From Streptomyces sp. GS7 (GTDB lineage: Bacteria > Actinomycetota > Actinomycetes > Streptomycetales > Streptomycetaceae), in NCBI RefSeq assembly GCF_009834125.1, contig NZ_CP047146.1:9003184-9067183 (forward strand): a stretch of DNA of 64,000 bases, written 5' to 3'. Positions 32,630-41,980 of the stretch are shown here, one piece after another. The notes under the pieces were generated by a model. The model had not been told where the DNA came from, did no database searches, and worked only from the letters and a program-made list of their open reading frames with translations. Made by a program: the position numbers and the translations under genes. Numbering within the stretch: the stretch's first letter is position 1; every line of letters begins with the position of its first letter.

Positions 32630-32643
32630 GTTTCACGTGAAAC
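32630..32643. promoter_or_regulatory. parS (ParB-binding site)
   Basis: Perfect GTTTCACGTGAAAC, second of the close pair between rpsR and ssb and only 28 bp past the ssb stop. Confidence 0.95.
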
Positions 32644-32671
32644 ACCGCAGAACCGGATCGGCTGTACGGAC

Positions 32672-33256
32672 CTAGAAGGGCGGCTCGTCCGAGTAGCCAC
32701 CGCCGGAGCTACCGCCCCAGCTACCGCCACCCTGCTGGCCACCGCCGGCAGGACCACTGGTCGCCCACGGGTCGTCGGCGGGCGCACCGCCGCCGCCCTG
32801 CTGACCGCCACCGGGGCCGCCGCCCCAGCCGCCGCCACCCTGGCCACCGCCCTGCTGACCACCGCCGAAGCCGCCGCCCTGACCACCGCGACCGCCGGTC
32901 TTGGTGATCTTGGCCGTGGCGTTCTTCAGGCTCGCGCCCACTTCCTCGACGTCGAGCTCGTAGACCGTGCGCTTCACGCCCTCGCGGTCCTCGTACGACC
33001 GCTGCTTGAGGCGGCCCTGGACGACCACGCGGGTACCCCGCGTCAGGGATTCGGCGACGTTCTCCGCCGCCTGACGCCACACCGAGCAGGTCAGGAACAG
33101 GCTCTCGCCGTCCTTCCACTCGTTGGTCTGGCGGTCGAAGGTGCGGGGAGTGGACGCGACGCGGAACTTCGCGACCGCCGCACCGGACGGGGTGAAGCGC
33201 AGCTCGGGGTCGTCGACAAGATTGCCGACGACCGTGATGACGGTCTCGCCTGCCAT
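32672..33256 (-). CDS. ssb: Single-stranded DNA-binding protein
   Basis: 194 residues. The OB-fold occupies about residues 1-110 ([32 protein letters not shown] at the start and [19 protein letters not shown] within). A Gly/Gln-rich linker of about 70 residues leads to the acidic tip SDEPPF, which contacts repair and replication partners. It protects single-stranded DNA at forks. It lies in an operon with rpsF upstream and rpsR downstream; a parS pair sits just after its stop. Confidence 0.97.
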   Translation of the reverse strand: MAGETVITVVGNLVDDPELRFTPSGAAVAKFRVASTPRTFDRQTNEWKDGESLFLTCSVWRQAAENVAESLTRGTRVVVQGRLKQRSYEDREGVKRTVYELDVEEVGASLKNATAKITKTGGRGGQGGGFGGGQQGGGQGGGGWGGGPGGGQQGGGGAPADDPWATSGPAGGGQQGGGSWGGSSGGGYSDEPPF

Positions 33257-33338
33257 TAGGGGAACCTCTCGGCGGGTGTGCTGCTGGCTGCTGGTGTTGC
33301 TGCTACTCGAACCCGGTTACCGCTGGGCGCTGACGCGC

Positions 33339-33629
33339 TCAGTGGGTCTCGGGACGGAGGACCTTGGTCCGGAGGACCGACTCGTTCAGGTTCATCTGAC
33401 GGTCGAGCTCCTTGACGACCGCAGGCTCGGCCTGCAGGTCGATGACCGAGTAGATGCCCTCGGGCTTCTTGTTGATCTCGTACGAGAGACGACGACGGCC
33501 CCAGGTGTCGACCTTTTCGACCTTTCCGTTGCCCTCACGGACGACGGAGAGGAAGTTCTCGATCAGCGGGGAGACAGCGCGCTCCTCCAGATCGGGGTCG
33601 AGGATGACCATCACCTCGTAGTGACGCAT
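33339..33629 (-). CDS. rpsF: 30S ribosomal protein S6
   Basis: 96 residues, beginning [17 protein letters not shown], the standard S6 start, and including [19 protein letters not shown]. First gene of the rpsF-ssb-rpsR-rplI operon. ATG at 33629 follows AAAGGAGGT. S6 forms a heterodimer with S18, also encoded here. Confidence 0.97.
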   Translation of the reverse strand: MRHYEVMVILDPDLEERAVSPLIENFLSVVREGNGKVEKVDTWGRRRLSYEINKKPEGIYSVIDLQAEPAVVKELDRQMNLNESVLRTKVLRPETH

Positions 33630-33859
33630 GGTGAACCCACCTCCTTTGGACTCAGCGGCCACGGTCGTTCCGTGGCAGGAGGGTCGTAATGCGTTCCGCA
33701 CCGGCCTGCCGGAGTCTCCGGGCAGACATGGGCGCAGACCGTACAGAGTACCTGCATCCGAGCTTCCGGTTGAAATCCGGCCGCCGCACCCCGCAATCTG
33801 GAACACAACGGGTGTGAGCGGCGTTACAGTGCGCCGCCCTGTCCAGTCGGAGGTGCCGT

Positions 33860-34177
33860 ATGGCACAGGCAGCACGGACCCAGCGGAACCTGCTCGCGCT
33901 TCTCAACAGCGACGGCCAATCCCATCCCGTCGAGAACACCCTCGCGGTCACCACCCTCGTCCTGGGTGTGATCGCCGTTCTCACGGCTCTCTCTCCCAGC
34001 CTGCACCTGGTCAGCTCCTGGGTGGGCCTGATCGGAATCGGAACGGGCCTCTGGGGCCAGTTCATCTCGTCGACGACGGGTGAACGCTTCCTGTTGATCA
34101 TCGGGCTCGGGGGAGCCGCCCTGGGCTTCTACATCGGCCTGGCACACGGCGGCCTCTTCGGCGGCGTCATCGGTTAG
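33860..34177 (+). CDS. Small hydrophobic membrane protein
   Basis: 105 residues with three hydrophobic segments (about 29-48, 52-70 and 78-100). The N-terminus is polar and ends [22 protein letters not shown]. It is not assigned to a named family by me. ATG at 33860 has a GGAGGTG ribosome-binding site. It sits between the divergent rpsF operon and the FemX-like gene. Confidence 0.75.
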   Translation: MAQAARTQRNLLALLNSDGQSHPVENTLAVTTLVLGVIAVLTALSPSLHLVSSWVGLIGIGTGLWGQFISSTTGERFLLIIGLGGAALGFYIGLAHGGLFGGVIG

Positions 34178-34309
34178 GCGCCGCCGCACTGCGGCATACG
34201 GAGCCCTGCCCCGTACGGCCCAGACGGGGTGCTCCCCGGTCACAGTAGGCTTCGGCGCGAGAGCCGGAGCCCCGACCAAGGGGGACACACCAGCCGAGGA
34301 GCACCCCGC

Positions 34310-35428
34310 ATGAGCCTGACCCTGAGGACCATCAGCCGAGAGCAGCACCTGGCATATATCCAGAGCCTGCCCGCGGCGAGCCACATGCAGGTCCCGGCCT
34401 GGGCGGACGTGAAGGCCGAGTGGCGGTCGGAGAGCCTGGGCTGGTTCGACGCCACCGGCGAGCTGGTCGGCGCCGGCCTGGTCCTCTACCGTCAGCTGCC
34501 CAAGATCAAGCGCTACCTGGCGTACCTCCCCGAGGGCCCGGTCATCAACTGGTTCGCGCCGAATCTGGAGGACTGGCTGCAGCCGATGCTCAGCCACCTC
34601 AAGCAGCAGGGCGCCTTCTCCGTGAAGATGGGCCCGCCGGTCATCATCCGCCGCTGGGACTCCGCCGCGATCAAGTCCGGCATCCAGAGCCCGGACGTCA
34701 AGCGCCTGCGGGACATCGAGGCCACCCACATCGAGCCGCGCGCCTTCGAGGTCGCCGACCGGCTGCGCCGCATGGGCTGGCAGCAGGGCGAGGACGGCGG
34801 CGCCGGCTTCGGAGATGTGCAGCCCCGCTACGTCTTCCAGGTACCGCTCGCCGACCGCTCGCTGGAGGACGTCCACAAGGGCTTCAACCAGCTGTGGCGC
34901 CGCAACATCAAGAAGGCCGAGAAGGCCGGCGTCGAGGTCGTCCCGGGCGGCTACGACGACCTCGCCGAATGGCAGCGGCTGTACGAGATCACCGCGGAGC
35001 GCGACCGCTTCCGGCCCCGCCCGCTCGGCTACTTCCAGCGGATGTGGACGGCCCTCAACTCCGAGGACCCCAACCGCATGCGGCTCTACTTCGCCCGTCA
35101 TGACGGCGTCAACCTGTCCGCCGCGACGATGCTCGTCGTCGGCGGGCACGTCTGGTACTCCTACGGCGCCTCGGACAACATCGGCCGTGAGGTCCGCCCC
35201 TCCAACGCCATGCAGTGGCGGATGCTGCAGGACGCCTATGCGCTCGGCGCCACCGTCTACGACCTCCGCGGCATCAGCGACTCGCTGGACGAGAACGACC
35301 ACCTCTTCGGCCTGATCCAGTTCAAGGTCGGCACGGGTGGGCAGGCGGCGGAGTACCTCGGCGAATGGGACTTCCCGCTCAACAAGCTGCTGCACAAGGC
35401 ACTCGACATCTACATGTCGCGGCGCTGA
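34310..35428 (+). CDS. Peptidoglycan bridge aminoacyltransferase (FemX/FemAB family)
   Basis: 372 residues with the Fem double-GNAT fold: SLTLRTISREQHLAYIQSLPAASHMQVPAWADVK in the first domain and LWRRNIKKAEKAGVEVVPG plus the coiled-coil-like segment in the second, ending YDLRGISDSLDENDHLFGLIQFKVGTGG. Family members add an amino acid from aminoacyl-tRNA to lipid II; FemX of S. coelicolor adds Gly to the stem peptide, so it is likely a Gly-tRNA-dependent enzyme acting at the membrane. ATG at 34310. An Alr-like gene starts 64 bp later. Confidence 0.88.
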   Translation: MSLTLRTISREQHLAYIQSLPAASHMQVPAWADVKAEWRSESLGWFDATGELVGAGLVLYRQLPKIKRYLAYLPEGPVINWFAPNLEDWLQPMLSHLKQQGAFSVKMGPPVIIRRWDSAAIKSGIQSPDVKRLRDIEATHIEPRAFEVADRLRRMGWQQGEDGGAGFGDVQPRYVFQVPLADRSLEDVHKGFNQLWRRNIKKAEKAGVEVVPGGYDDLAEWQRLYEITAERDRFRPRPLGYFQRMWTALNSEDPNRMRLYFARHDGVNLSAATMLVVGGHVWYSYGASDNIGREVRPSNAMQWRMLQDAYALGATVYDLRGISDSLDENDHLFGLIQFKVGTGGQAAEYLGEWDFPLNKLLHKALDIYMSRR

Positions 35429-35492
35429 CCGCTCCACCGCACCGTTCGTACCCCCGACACACCCCAGCCACGAGAAAGGTTCCGGGCCGGCC

Positions 35493-36524
35493 ATGGCGCT
35501 CACCCTCTACGTCGACACCGCGCGCTGGCGGGCGCATCAGCAGAGCGTTCTCCAGCAGTTCCCCGGGCTGGTCCCGGTCTGCAAAGGCAACGGCTACGGC
35601 TTCGGCCACGAGCGGCTCGCCGATGAGGCCACCCGGCTCGGATCCGACATCCTCGCGGTCGGCACGACCTACGAAGCGGCCCGTATCAAGGACTTCTTCA
35701 GCGGCGACCTGCTCGTTCTGACCCCGTTCCGGCACGGCGAGGAGCCGGTGCCGCTGCCCGACCGGGCGATCCGCTCGGTCTCCTCGGTCGAGGGCGTCGG
35801 CGGGCTGGTCGGCGCCCGGGTCGTCATCGAGGTCATGAGCAGCATGAAGCGGCACGGCGTCCTGCCGGAGGACCTGCCGAAGCTGGCCGCGGCCATCGAG
35901 GACGTCCGGCTGGAGGGCTTCGCGATCCATCTCCCGCTGGACCGCACCGACGGATCCGACTCGGTGGAAGAGGTCATCGGCTGGATGGACCGGCTGCGGG
36001 CCGCCCGCCTCCCGCTGCACACCATGTTCGTCAGCCACCTCAAGGCCGACGAACTCGCCCGTCTCCAGCAGCAGTTCCCGCAGACCCGCTTCCGCGCGCG
36101 GATCGGCACGCGGCTGTGGCTGGGCGACCACGAAGCCACCGAGTACCGCGGCTCTGTCCTCGACGTCACGCCCGTCAAGAAGGGCGACCGGTTCGGCTAC
36201 CGCCAGCAACGGGCGGCTTCGGACGGCTACTTGGTCGTCGTGGCGGGGGGCACCTCGCACGGCGTCGGCCTCGAGTCGCCCAAGGCACTGCACGGCGTGA
36301 TGCCGCGCGCCAAGGGCGTGGCCCGGGCCGGTCTGGCGACCGTCAACCGCAACCTCGCGCCGTACGTATGGGCCGGGAAGCAGCGCTGGTTCGCGGAGCC
36401 CCCGCACATGCAGGTGTCGATCCTGTTCGTCCCAGGGGACGCCCCCGAGCCGAAGGTCGGCGAGGAGCTGGTGGCCCATCTGCGGCACACCACCACGCAG
36501 TACGACCGCATGGTGGACCGCTGA
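35493..36524 (+). CDS. Alanine racemase-like PLP protein (Alr N-terminal domain fold)
   Basis: 343 residues. The PLP lysine is in PVCKGNGYGFGHERLADEA (Lys31), the fold-type III alanine racemase signature. Differences from true Alr are apparent: the fold continues as VVIEVMSSMKRHGVL and the C-terminal domain is unlike the standard Alr domain with its catalytic Tyr. It is therefore an Alr-related PLP protein; the exact reaction is unclear. It follows the FemX-like gene and is probably cotranscribed, hinting at a role in cell-wall amino-acid supply. Confidence 0.82.
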   Translation: MALTLYVDTARWRAHQQSVLQQFPGLVPVCKGNGYGFGHERLADEATRLGSDILAVGTTYEAARIKDFFSGDLLVLTPFRHGEEPVPLPDRAIRSVSSVEGVGGLVGARVVIEVMSSMKRHGVLPEDLPKLAAAIEDVRLEGFAIHLPLDRTDGSDSVEEVIGWMDRLRAARLPLHTMFVSHLKADELARLQQQFPQTRFRARIGTRLWLGDHEATEYRGSVLDVTPVKKGDRFGYRQQRAASDGYLVVVAGGTSHGVGLESPKALHGVMPRAKGVARAGLATVNRNLAPYVWAGKQRWFAEPPHMQVSILFVPGDAPEPKVGEELVAHLRHTTTQYDRMVDR

Positions 36525-36550
36525 TCCGGCCGGATCCCCCACACCCCCGC

Positions 36551-36597
36551 ACCAGGGCCCGGTGCCGCCGGTCATCTCCGCGGCACCGGGCCCTGGT
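36551..36597. terminator. Bidirectional terminator between the Alr-like and GT87-like genes
   Basis: An 18-bp perfect stem (36551-36568 with 36580-36597), loop 11 nt, between two convergent genes. Confidence 0.85.
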
Positions 36598-36615
36598 TGT
36601 GTGTCCGCCGGCGGA

Positions 36616-38097
36616 TCAGTCCCGTACGACGCCCCAGCGCACCCGCGGCGTCCCCGCGAAGTGCACCGCGTGGCGCGGCTCGTGATACGCCCGCCCGAGC
36701 ACGACCACATCCGGACTGCGGTCCAGGACGCCCCCCGACGGGTCGTCGTCACCGTCCCTGCGGACCACGTCCCGCTCCGGCATCAGGATGTCGCGGACGA
36801 CCACCGCGCAGAGGTAGAGGGTGGCCAACAGGTGTAGTGCGATGGCGAGTTGGTAGCCCTCCGGCGGCAGCCCCTGGTGCTTGTCGCCGCTGCCGGTGTA
36901 GGCGAGGTACATCCAGATCCCGAGGAAGTACATGACCTCGCCCGCCTGCCAGATCAGGAAGTCCCGCCAGCGCGGCCGGGCCAGCGCGGCGAGCGGGACC
37001 AGCCACAGCACGTACTGGGGCGAGTAGACCTTGTTGGTGAGGATGAACAGCGCGACGACGAGGAACGCGAGTTGGGCGAAGCGCGGCCGGCGCGGCGCGT
37101 AGAACGTCAGCAGCGCGATGCCGCCGCAGCCGAGGATCATCAGCACCGTCGCGTAGAGGTTGGCGTTCTCCAGTGGGTCCCCGGTGCGCTGCGAGATCAG
37201 CAGCCACACGGAACCGAAGTCGATGGGCCGCTCCTGGCTGAAGGTGTAGAACTTCGCCCAGCCCTCCCGGATATGGAATCCGGACGCGTCGTGCGTGATC
37301 ATCACCGGCAGGTTCACCACCAGCCAGGACGCCACCGCACCGGTGACGACCCTCCCGTACGCGCGCCAGGCCCCCGCGCGCCAGCACAGCAGCAGCAGCG
37401 GACCCAGCAGCAGGACGGGGTAGAGCTTCGCCGCCGTCGCCAGCCCGATCAGGACTCCGGACGCCAGCGGGCGGCTGCGTGACCACAACAGCATCCCGGC
37501 GGCGGTCAGGGCGACCGCCAGCAGGTCCCAGTTGATGGTGGCGGTGAGGGCGAAGGCGGGAGCCAGGGCCACCAGCAGACCGTCCCAAGGACGCCGCCGG
37601 TGAGTACGCGCCACACACACCGCGATGACGGCGGCGCAGACCATCAGCATCCCGGCGTTGACCAGCCAGTAGATCTGCTCGCGGTCCTGGATCGCCCCGC
37701 TGTGCGGCGTCATCCAGGAGGCGACCTCCATGAAGACGCCGGTCAGCACCGGGTACTCCAGATACTGCATATCGCCCGGCAGCCGGTCGAAGTACGGGAT
37801 CAGCCCGTCGGCGAAACCCCGCCCGGTGTAGAGATGGGGGATGTCGGAGTAGCAGGCGTGGACGTACTGGCTGGTGGCGCCGAAGAACCATCCGCCGTTG
37901 TAGCAGGGCAGCTTCTGCACCATGCCGAGCGCGAACACACCGATGGCGACGAGCACGATGACCCGCACCGGCGTCATCCAGTTCGCACCGAGAAGCACCC
38001 GCCGGCCGATCGGCCCTCCGATCAGCTCGCTGCCGGCCGCCGCCACCTCATCCCGTTGCGTCGGCCGTACCGGCTCGTCCTGTCGCAGGCTCGTCAT
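36616..38097 (-). CDS. GT87-like (DUF2029) membrane glycosyltransferase
   Basis: 493 residues with about 10-12 transmembrane helices (first at about 40-62). The long external loop holds IPHLYTGRGFADGLIPYFD and LEYPVLTG, the motif set of polyprenol-phosphate-mannose-dependent (GT-C) mannosyltransferases of the GT87/DUF2029 type. Family members extend actinobacterial lipoglycans. ATG 38097 is preceded by AGGATGGGG; the frame continues to 38121 but has no better site. The acceptor is unknown. Confidence 0.8.
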   Translation of the reverse strand: MTSLRQDEPVRPTQRDEVAAAGSELIGGPIGRRVLLGANWMTPVRVIVLVAIGVFALGMVQKLPCYNGGWFFGATSQYVHACYSDIPHLYTGRGFADGLIPYFDRLPGDMQYLEYPVLTGVFMEVASWMTPHSGAIQDREQIYWLVNAGMLMVCAAVIAVCVARTHRRRPWDGLLVALAPAFALTATINWDLLAVALTAAGMLLWSRSRPLASGVLIGLATAAKLYPVLLLGPLLLLCWRAGAWRAYGRVVTGAVASWLVVNLPVMITHDASGFHIREGWAKFYTFSQERPIDFGSVWLLISQRTGDPLENANLYATVLMILGCGGIALLTFYAPRRPRFAQLAFLVVALFILTNKVYSPQYVLWLVPLAALARPRWRDFLIWQAGEVMYFLGIWMYLAYTGSGDKHQGLPPEGYQLAIALHLLATLYLCAVVVRDILMPERDVVRRDGDDDPSGGVLDRSPDVVVLGRAYHEPRHAVHFAGTPRVRWGVVRD

Positions 38098-38181
38098 GGC
38101 CCCATCCTGCCGTACACGCATGGGACGAACACGACGAAGCCCCCGCCCGGTCGCACCGGGTCGGGGGCTTCGTGGAGCCGT

Positions 38182-38195
38182 GTTTCACGTGAAAC
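38182..38195. promoter_or_regulatory. parS (ParB-binding site)
   Basis: Perfect GTTTCACGTGAAAC between the GT87-like start and the PBP stop, 21 bp from the next copy. Confidence 0.95.
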
Positions 38196-38202
38196 GAGCG
38201 CC

Positions 38203-38216
38203 GTTTCACGTGAAAC
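38203..38216. promoter_or_regulatory. parS (ParB-binding site)
   Basis: Perfect GTTTCACGTGAAAC, 12 bp past the PBP stop codon. Confidence 0.95.
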
Positions 38217-38227
38217 GATCAGCGGTC

Positions 38228-40891
38228 CTAGCCGCCGGTGGGCCCGCCGAAGATTCCTCCTCCGCTGTTCCCGCCGCTCGTCGGGTCAGGCGTCGGACTC
38301 GTACCGCCGTTACCGCCATTACCGCCGCCCGGCCCGCCGCCGTTTGCCCCGCCGTTCCCGCCGTTGTGCTTGCAGTGGAAGTCCCACGGGGAGCACGACT
38401 TGGTCGGGGTGGCAGTCGGAGTATTCGACGGCGACGCGGACTGGCTGGGCGTACCGGACGGAGTCACCGTCGGCGCGGCACTCGGCGTCGGGGTCGGCGT
38501 GGGCGAGGGCATCCCCTGCTCGTTCTGCACCTGCCCGATGGGCGTGGCGGCCGGGAAGTCCTGCGGGGAAACACCCTCCATCGCCTGGAGCATGTACTGG
38601 GTCCACACCTCGGTCGGCAGCGCGCCACCGTGGATCGAGTCGAAGCCGCCTACGCCGTTCATGGACAGCTGACGGGGGTTCTGTGCATCCTCACGGAACA
38701 TGGTGATGGCCGTCGAGAGCTGCTTGGTGTAGCCGACGAACCACGCCGACTTGTTCTCGTCGGTGGTACCGGTCTTGCCGGCGGCCGGCATACCCAGCTT
38801 CTTGGCCGTCGTCGCGGTGCCGTTCTCGATCACGTTCTTCAGCACGTCGGTGACGTTGTTGGCGATGTTGGCGTCCATCGCCGTCTGCGGCTTGGGCTTG
38901 TCGAAGCCCTTCACCTCCTCGCCCTGGGACATCACCTTGGTCACCGAATACGGCTCCACGCTCGTACCGGAGGCGGCGAAGGTGCCGTAGGCATCGGCCA
39001 TGCGAATCGCGCTCGGCGTCGAGGTGCCCAACGCGAAGGACGGGTTGAGGTTCTTGTCGAAGCTGCCCGGCGCGATCCCCGCGGCCTGCGCCATCTCCTT
39101 CACCTTGTCCATGCCGACATCCATGCCGAGCTGGACGTACGGGGTGTTGACGGACTGCTCCATCGCCTTCCGCAAGGTGATGTAGCCCCAGGGGTAATTG
39201 CTCTCGTTGACCTGGTAGAAGGGCGAGTTGTCCTTCTTCAGCACAATCGAACCGTCCGGGTTCCTCACCTTGAGATGGTCATCGCCGTTGTACTTGCTGT
39301 CCGGCGAGACCGGCGTGCCGCTGTGCGCGATCGTCCCGTACTTCATCGCCGCGGCGAGCACGAACGGCTTCCAGGTCGAGCCGACCGGCACGCCGTAGGT
39401 GTCGGCGTTGTTGCTGAAGTGGCCCTTGTCGTAGCCGTCACCGCCGTACAGGGCGACGATCCTGCCGTCTCCCGGCACCACTGAGGCGCCACCGAACTGG
39501 ACGTACTTGTCCTTCTCCGGCCGCTTCTGCGGGTCGATGTAGTGCTTGTCGACCTTCTGCACCGCGGCTGCCAGCTCGTTGGTCTTCTTCTCGTCGAAGG
39601 TCGTCTGGACCGTGTAGCCGCCCTTGTCGAACAGTGCCTCGCTGATGTTCCCCTGCTTGAGCACGTACTTCTTGGCCACGTCGATCAAGTACCCGATCTG
39701 GCCACTCTTGCTGGCCACCGGCTTCGGCGCCTTGGGCATCGGGAACTTCGTGTAGGTGGCCCGCTCGTCCTTCGGCATGAGGTGATTGTCCACCTCACGG
39801 TCGAGGATCCAGGACCAACGAGCCTTGACGCGCTGGGTGTTCTGCTCGGGGGTGGCGCCGGGTCCGGTACCGCCCGCAGGGTCGTAGAGGTTCGCGCCCT
39901 TGAGCAGGGACGCCAGGAACGCGCCCTCGTCCGGCTTCAGCTGGGAGGCGTTCTTCCCGTAGTACGCCTGGGCCGCCGCCTGGATGCCGTAGGCACCACG
40001 ACCGAAGTAGCTGGTGTTCAGGTACCCCTGCAAGATACTGGGCTTGTCCATCAACGAGCCGACCTTGATGGAGATGAACAGCTCCTTGAACTTACGGGTG
40101 ATGGTCTGCTCCTGGCTCAGCATCGCGTTCTTCACGTACTGCTGAGTGATGGTCGACCCACCCTGGGTGTCACCCCCCTTGGCCATGTTGACCAGGGCGC
40201 GGAGGATGCCCATCGGGTCCACGCCGGAGTCCGTCCGGAACGAGGCGTTCTCCGCGGAGATCGCTGCGTTCTGCATGGACATCGGAATTTCGCTTATCTT
40301 GATGTTCTGCCGGTTTGTCTCACCATCGCGCGCCATGACCTTGCCATCGGCCCAGAGGTAGACGTTGTTCTGCGACGTGGCAGCCTTGTTCTCATCCGGC
40401 ACCTGCACCAGCGCGAGGCCGACACCGGCCGCGCCGACGATCAGGCCGATGACCGCGACGGACATGCCGGCCACCTGTTTCCAGGACGGCACAAACCGGC
40501 GCCAGCCGGTGCGATTGGTGCGCGGATAGTCAATGAAGCGCTTCTTGGCGGGATTTCCACCACCACGACCGCGCCCCCGGCCTCCATCAGCGCCGCCACC
40601 GCCGCCACCGCCACCGCCACCACGGCGGCCACCGCCGCCGTAATCGCCGGCGGACCCTCCGGAAGCCATCGCCGCGGAGTCGGACGCCCGCCGGCGTCCG
40701 CCGCGCTGCGCGGCCCGCCGGGCCTCGGCACGCCCTCCCGGCGGCCGGTCCTCGGGGGACTGGGGCATAGACCCCGTAACAGCGCCATGCGGAGGGGCCG
40801 CACGCCGCCCTGATGGCTGCTGTGCGGCACGTCTGGCCGCGGCACGTCCGCCACCTTGTGGCTGTGGCGGTTTGCGACGGTGCTCGCTCAT
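38228..40891 (-). CDS. Class A penicillin-binding protein (transglycosylase/transpeptidase)
   Basis: 887 residues. A 138-residue cytoplasmic tail rich in Gly, Arg and Ala, one transmembrane helix (about 140-162), a GT51 domain (about 190-370) and a penicillin-binding transpeptidase domain (about 460-780) with GSTWKPF (SxxK), SVN and KTGT, then a Pro/Thr-rich and Gly/Asn-rich extension of about 110 residues containing SCSPWDFHCKHN. It polymerises and cross-links peptidoglycan outside the membrane. GT51 motif 1 reads E214-N215-x2-F218-x2-D221, with Asn and Asp at two usually Asp and His positions. ATG 40891. Divergent from padR. Confidence 0.93.
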   Translation of the reverse strand: MSEHRRKPPQPQGGGRAAARRAAQQPSGRRAAPPHGAVTGSMPQSPEDRPPGGRAEARRAAQRGGRRRASDSAAMASGGSAGDYGGGGRRGGGGGGGGGGADGGRGRGRGGGNPAKKRFIDYPRTNRTGWRRFVPSWKQVAGMSVAVIGLIVGAAGVGLALVQVPDENKAATSQNNVYLWADGKVMARDGETNRQNIKISEIPMSMQNAAISAENASFRTDSGVDPMGILRALVNMAKGGDTQGGSTITQQYVKNAMLSQEQTITRKFKELFISIKVGSLMDKPSILQGYLNTSYFGRGAYGIQAAAQAYYGKNASQLKPDEGAFLASLLKGANLYDPAGGTGPGATPEQNTQRVKARWSWILDREVDNHLMPKDERATYTKFPMPKAPKPVASKSGQIGYLIDVAKKYVLKQGNISEALFDKGGYTVQTTFDEKKTNELAAAVQKVDKHYIDPQKRPEKDKYVQFGGASVVPGDGRIVALYGGDGYDKGHFSNNADTYGVPVGSTWKPFVLAAAMKYGTIAHSGTPVSPDSKYNGDDHLKVRNPDGSIVLKKDNSPFYQVNESNYPWGYITLRKAMEQSVNTPYVQLGMDVGMDKVKEMAQAAGIAPGSFDKNLNPSFALGTSTPSAIRMADAYGTFAASGTSVEPYSVTKVMSQGEEVKGFDKPKPQTAMDANIANNVTDVLKNVIENGTATTAKKLGMPAAGKTGTTDENKSAWFVGYTKQLSTAITMFREDAQNPRQLSMNGVGGFDSIHGGALPTEVWTQYMLQAMEGVSPQDFPAATPIGQVQNEQGMPSPTPTPTPSAAPTVTPSGTPSQSASPSNTPTATPTKSCSPWDFHCKHNGGNGGANGGGPGGGNGGNGGTSPTPDPTSGGNSGGGIFGGPTGG

Positions 40892-41252
40892 GGAACGAAT
40901 ACTCCTCGGGCAGGCGCGCTTTCTCGTCGCCTGAAGGCGGCAGTTGTCTTCAGGTCCCCCCGATGCACGACCCGCTCCTGACGCGCGGGCCGCACTACAC
41001 CGAGGTCAGGGACGCCACGTATCGGCCCACGGTTCCCGGCAGTCTGCATGCCGCACAGACTACGCACGGCCAAAACCTGCCCAGTGTTGAAATTCACTCC
41101 AAAACAGTCAGGTTACGTCGCACGAATAAGTGATGTGATGCCGTTCACCGTCCCCACCCTTGTTCCGCCCAGGGCGCCGTTCTATCGTCTGGATGTATCG
41201 AGTCGATACATCAGCACGAGATAAAGACCGCACAGGGCCAAGGAGGCGGAGG
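40892..41252. other. Divergent PBP / PadR intergenic region
   Basis: 361 bp. Near the padR end it holds the 21-bp palindromic operator at 41192-41212. The middle is AT-richer than average around 41100-41130 and probably holds promoters for both genes. No gene is seen. Confidence 0.5.
41192..41212. promoter_or_regulatory. 21-bp palindromic operator upstream of padR-ino1
   Basis: Two perfect 10-bp arms, GATGTATCGA and its complement, around a central G, 41 bp before the padR start. Likely the PadR autoregulatory site. Confidence 0.75.
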
Positions 41253-41921
41253 ATGAACAGGCGTTCCGGCGTCCTCGAATTCGCCGTCCTCGGCCTGCTC
41301 CGCGAATCCCCGATGCATGGTTACGAGTTGCGCAAGCGGCTCAACACCTCGCTCGGGGTCTTCCGTGCGTTCAGCTACGGCACCCTCTACCCCTGCCTCA
41401 AGGGGCTGGTCGCGAACGGCTGGCTCGTCGAGGAAACAGGCGGCGCCCCGGAGGGCGTTCCCGCCGCGGCGCTCACCGGGCGCCGGGCCAAAATCGTCTA
41501 CCGATTGACCGCAGCGGGCAAGGAGCACTTCGAGGAGCTGCTCACCCACTCCGGGCCGGATGCGTGGGAGGACGAGCACTTCGGCGTCCGTTTCGCGTTC
41601 TTCGGCCAGACATCGCGGGACGTACGGATGCGCGTGCTGGAAGGCCGCCGCAGCCGGCTGGAGGAGCGCCTCGAAAAGATGCGCACCTCCTTGGCCAGGA
41701 CCCGCGAGCGGCTGGACGACTACACCCTCGAACTGCAGCGGCACGGCATGGAATCCGTGGAGCGCGAGGTCCGTTGGTTGAACGAGCTCATCGAGAGTGA
41801 GCGCGCCGGGCGCGATCAGCGCGCCCCGGGTCCCACGGAGCGGGACAAGAACACCCCGTCAGGAGATGCGGACGGCCTGCCCCGGCACCGGGGTGGTTCC
41901 CGGCCGGATCCGTCCGAATGA
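41253..41921 (+). CDS. PadR family transcriptional regulator
   Basis: 222 residues. The PadR winged helix is complete: [42 protein letters not shown], then a wing and the C-terminal dimerisation helices with a coiled-coil region [27 protein letters not shown] longer-than-usual insertion [17 protein letters not shown] lies in the wing. ATG at 41253 is preceded by GGAGGCGGAGG. It lies 59 bp upstream of ino1 on the same strand, so it probably controls inositol synthesis through the operator at 41192-41212. Confidence 0.92.
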   Translation: MNRRSGVLEFAVLGLLRESPMHGYELRKRLNTSLGVFRAFSYGTLYPCLKGLVANGWLVEETGGAPEGVPAAALTGRRAKIVYRLTAAGKEHFEELLTHSGPDAWEDEHFGVRFAFFGQTSRDVRMRVLEGRRSRLEERLEKMRTSLARTRERLDDYTLELQRHGMESVEREVRWLNELIESERAGRDQRAPGPTERDKNTPSGDADGLPRHRGGSRPDPSE

Positions 41922-41980
41922 CACCACCACATGGGGCCCTGCCGTGCAGGTCCTCATCGAGAACACAGGGAGCAACCGGA

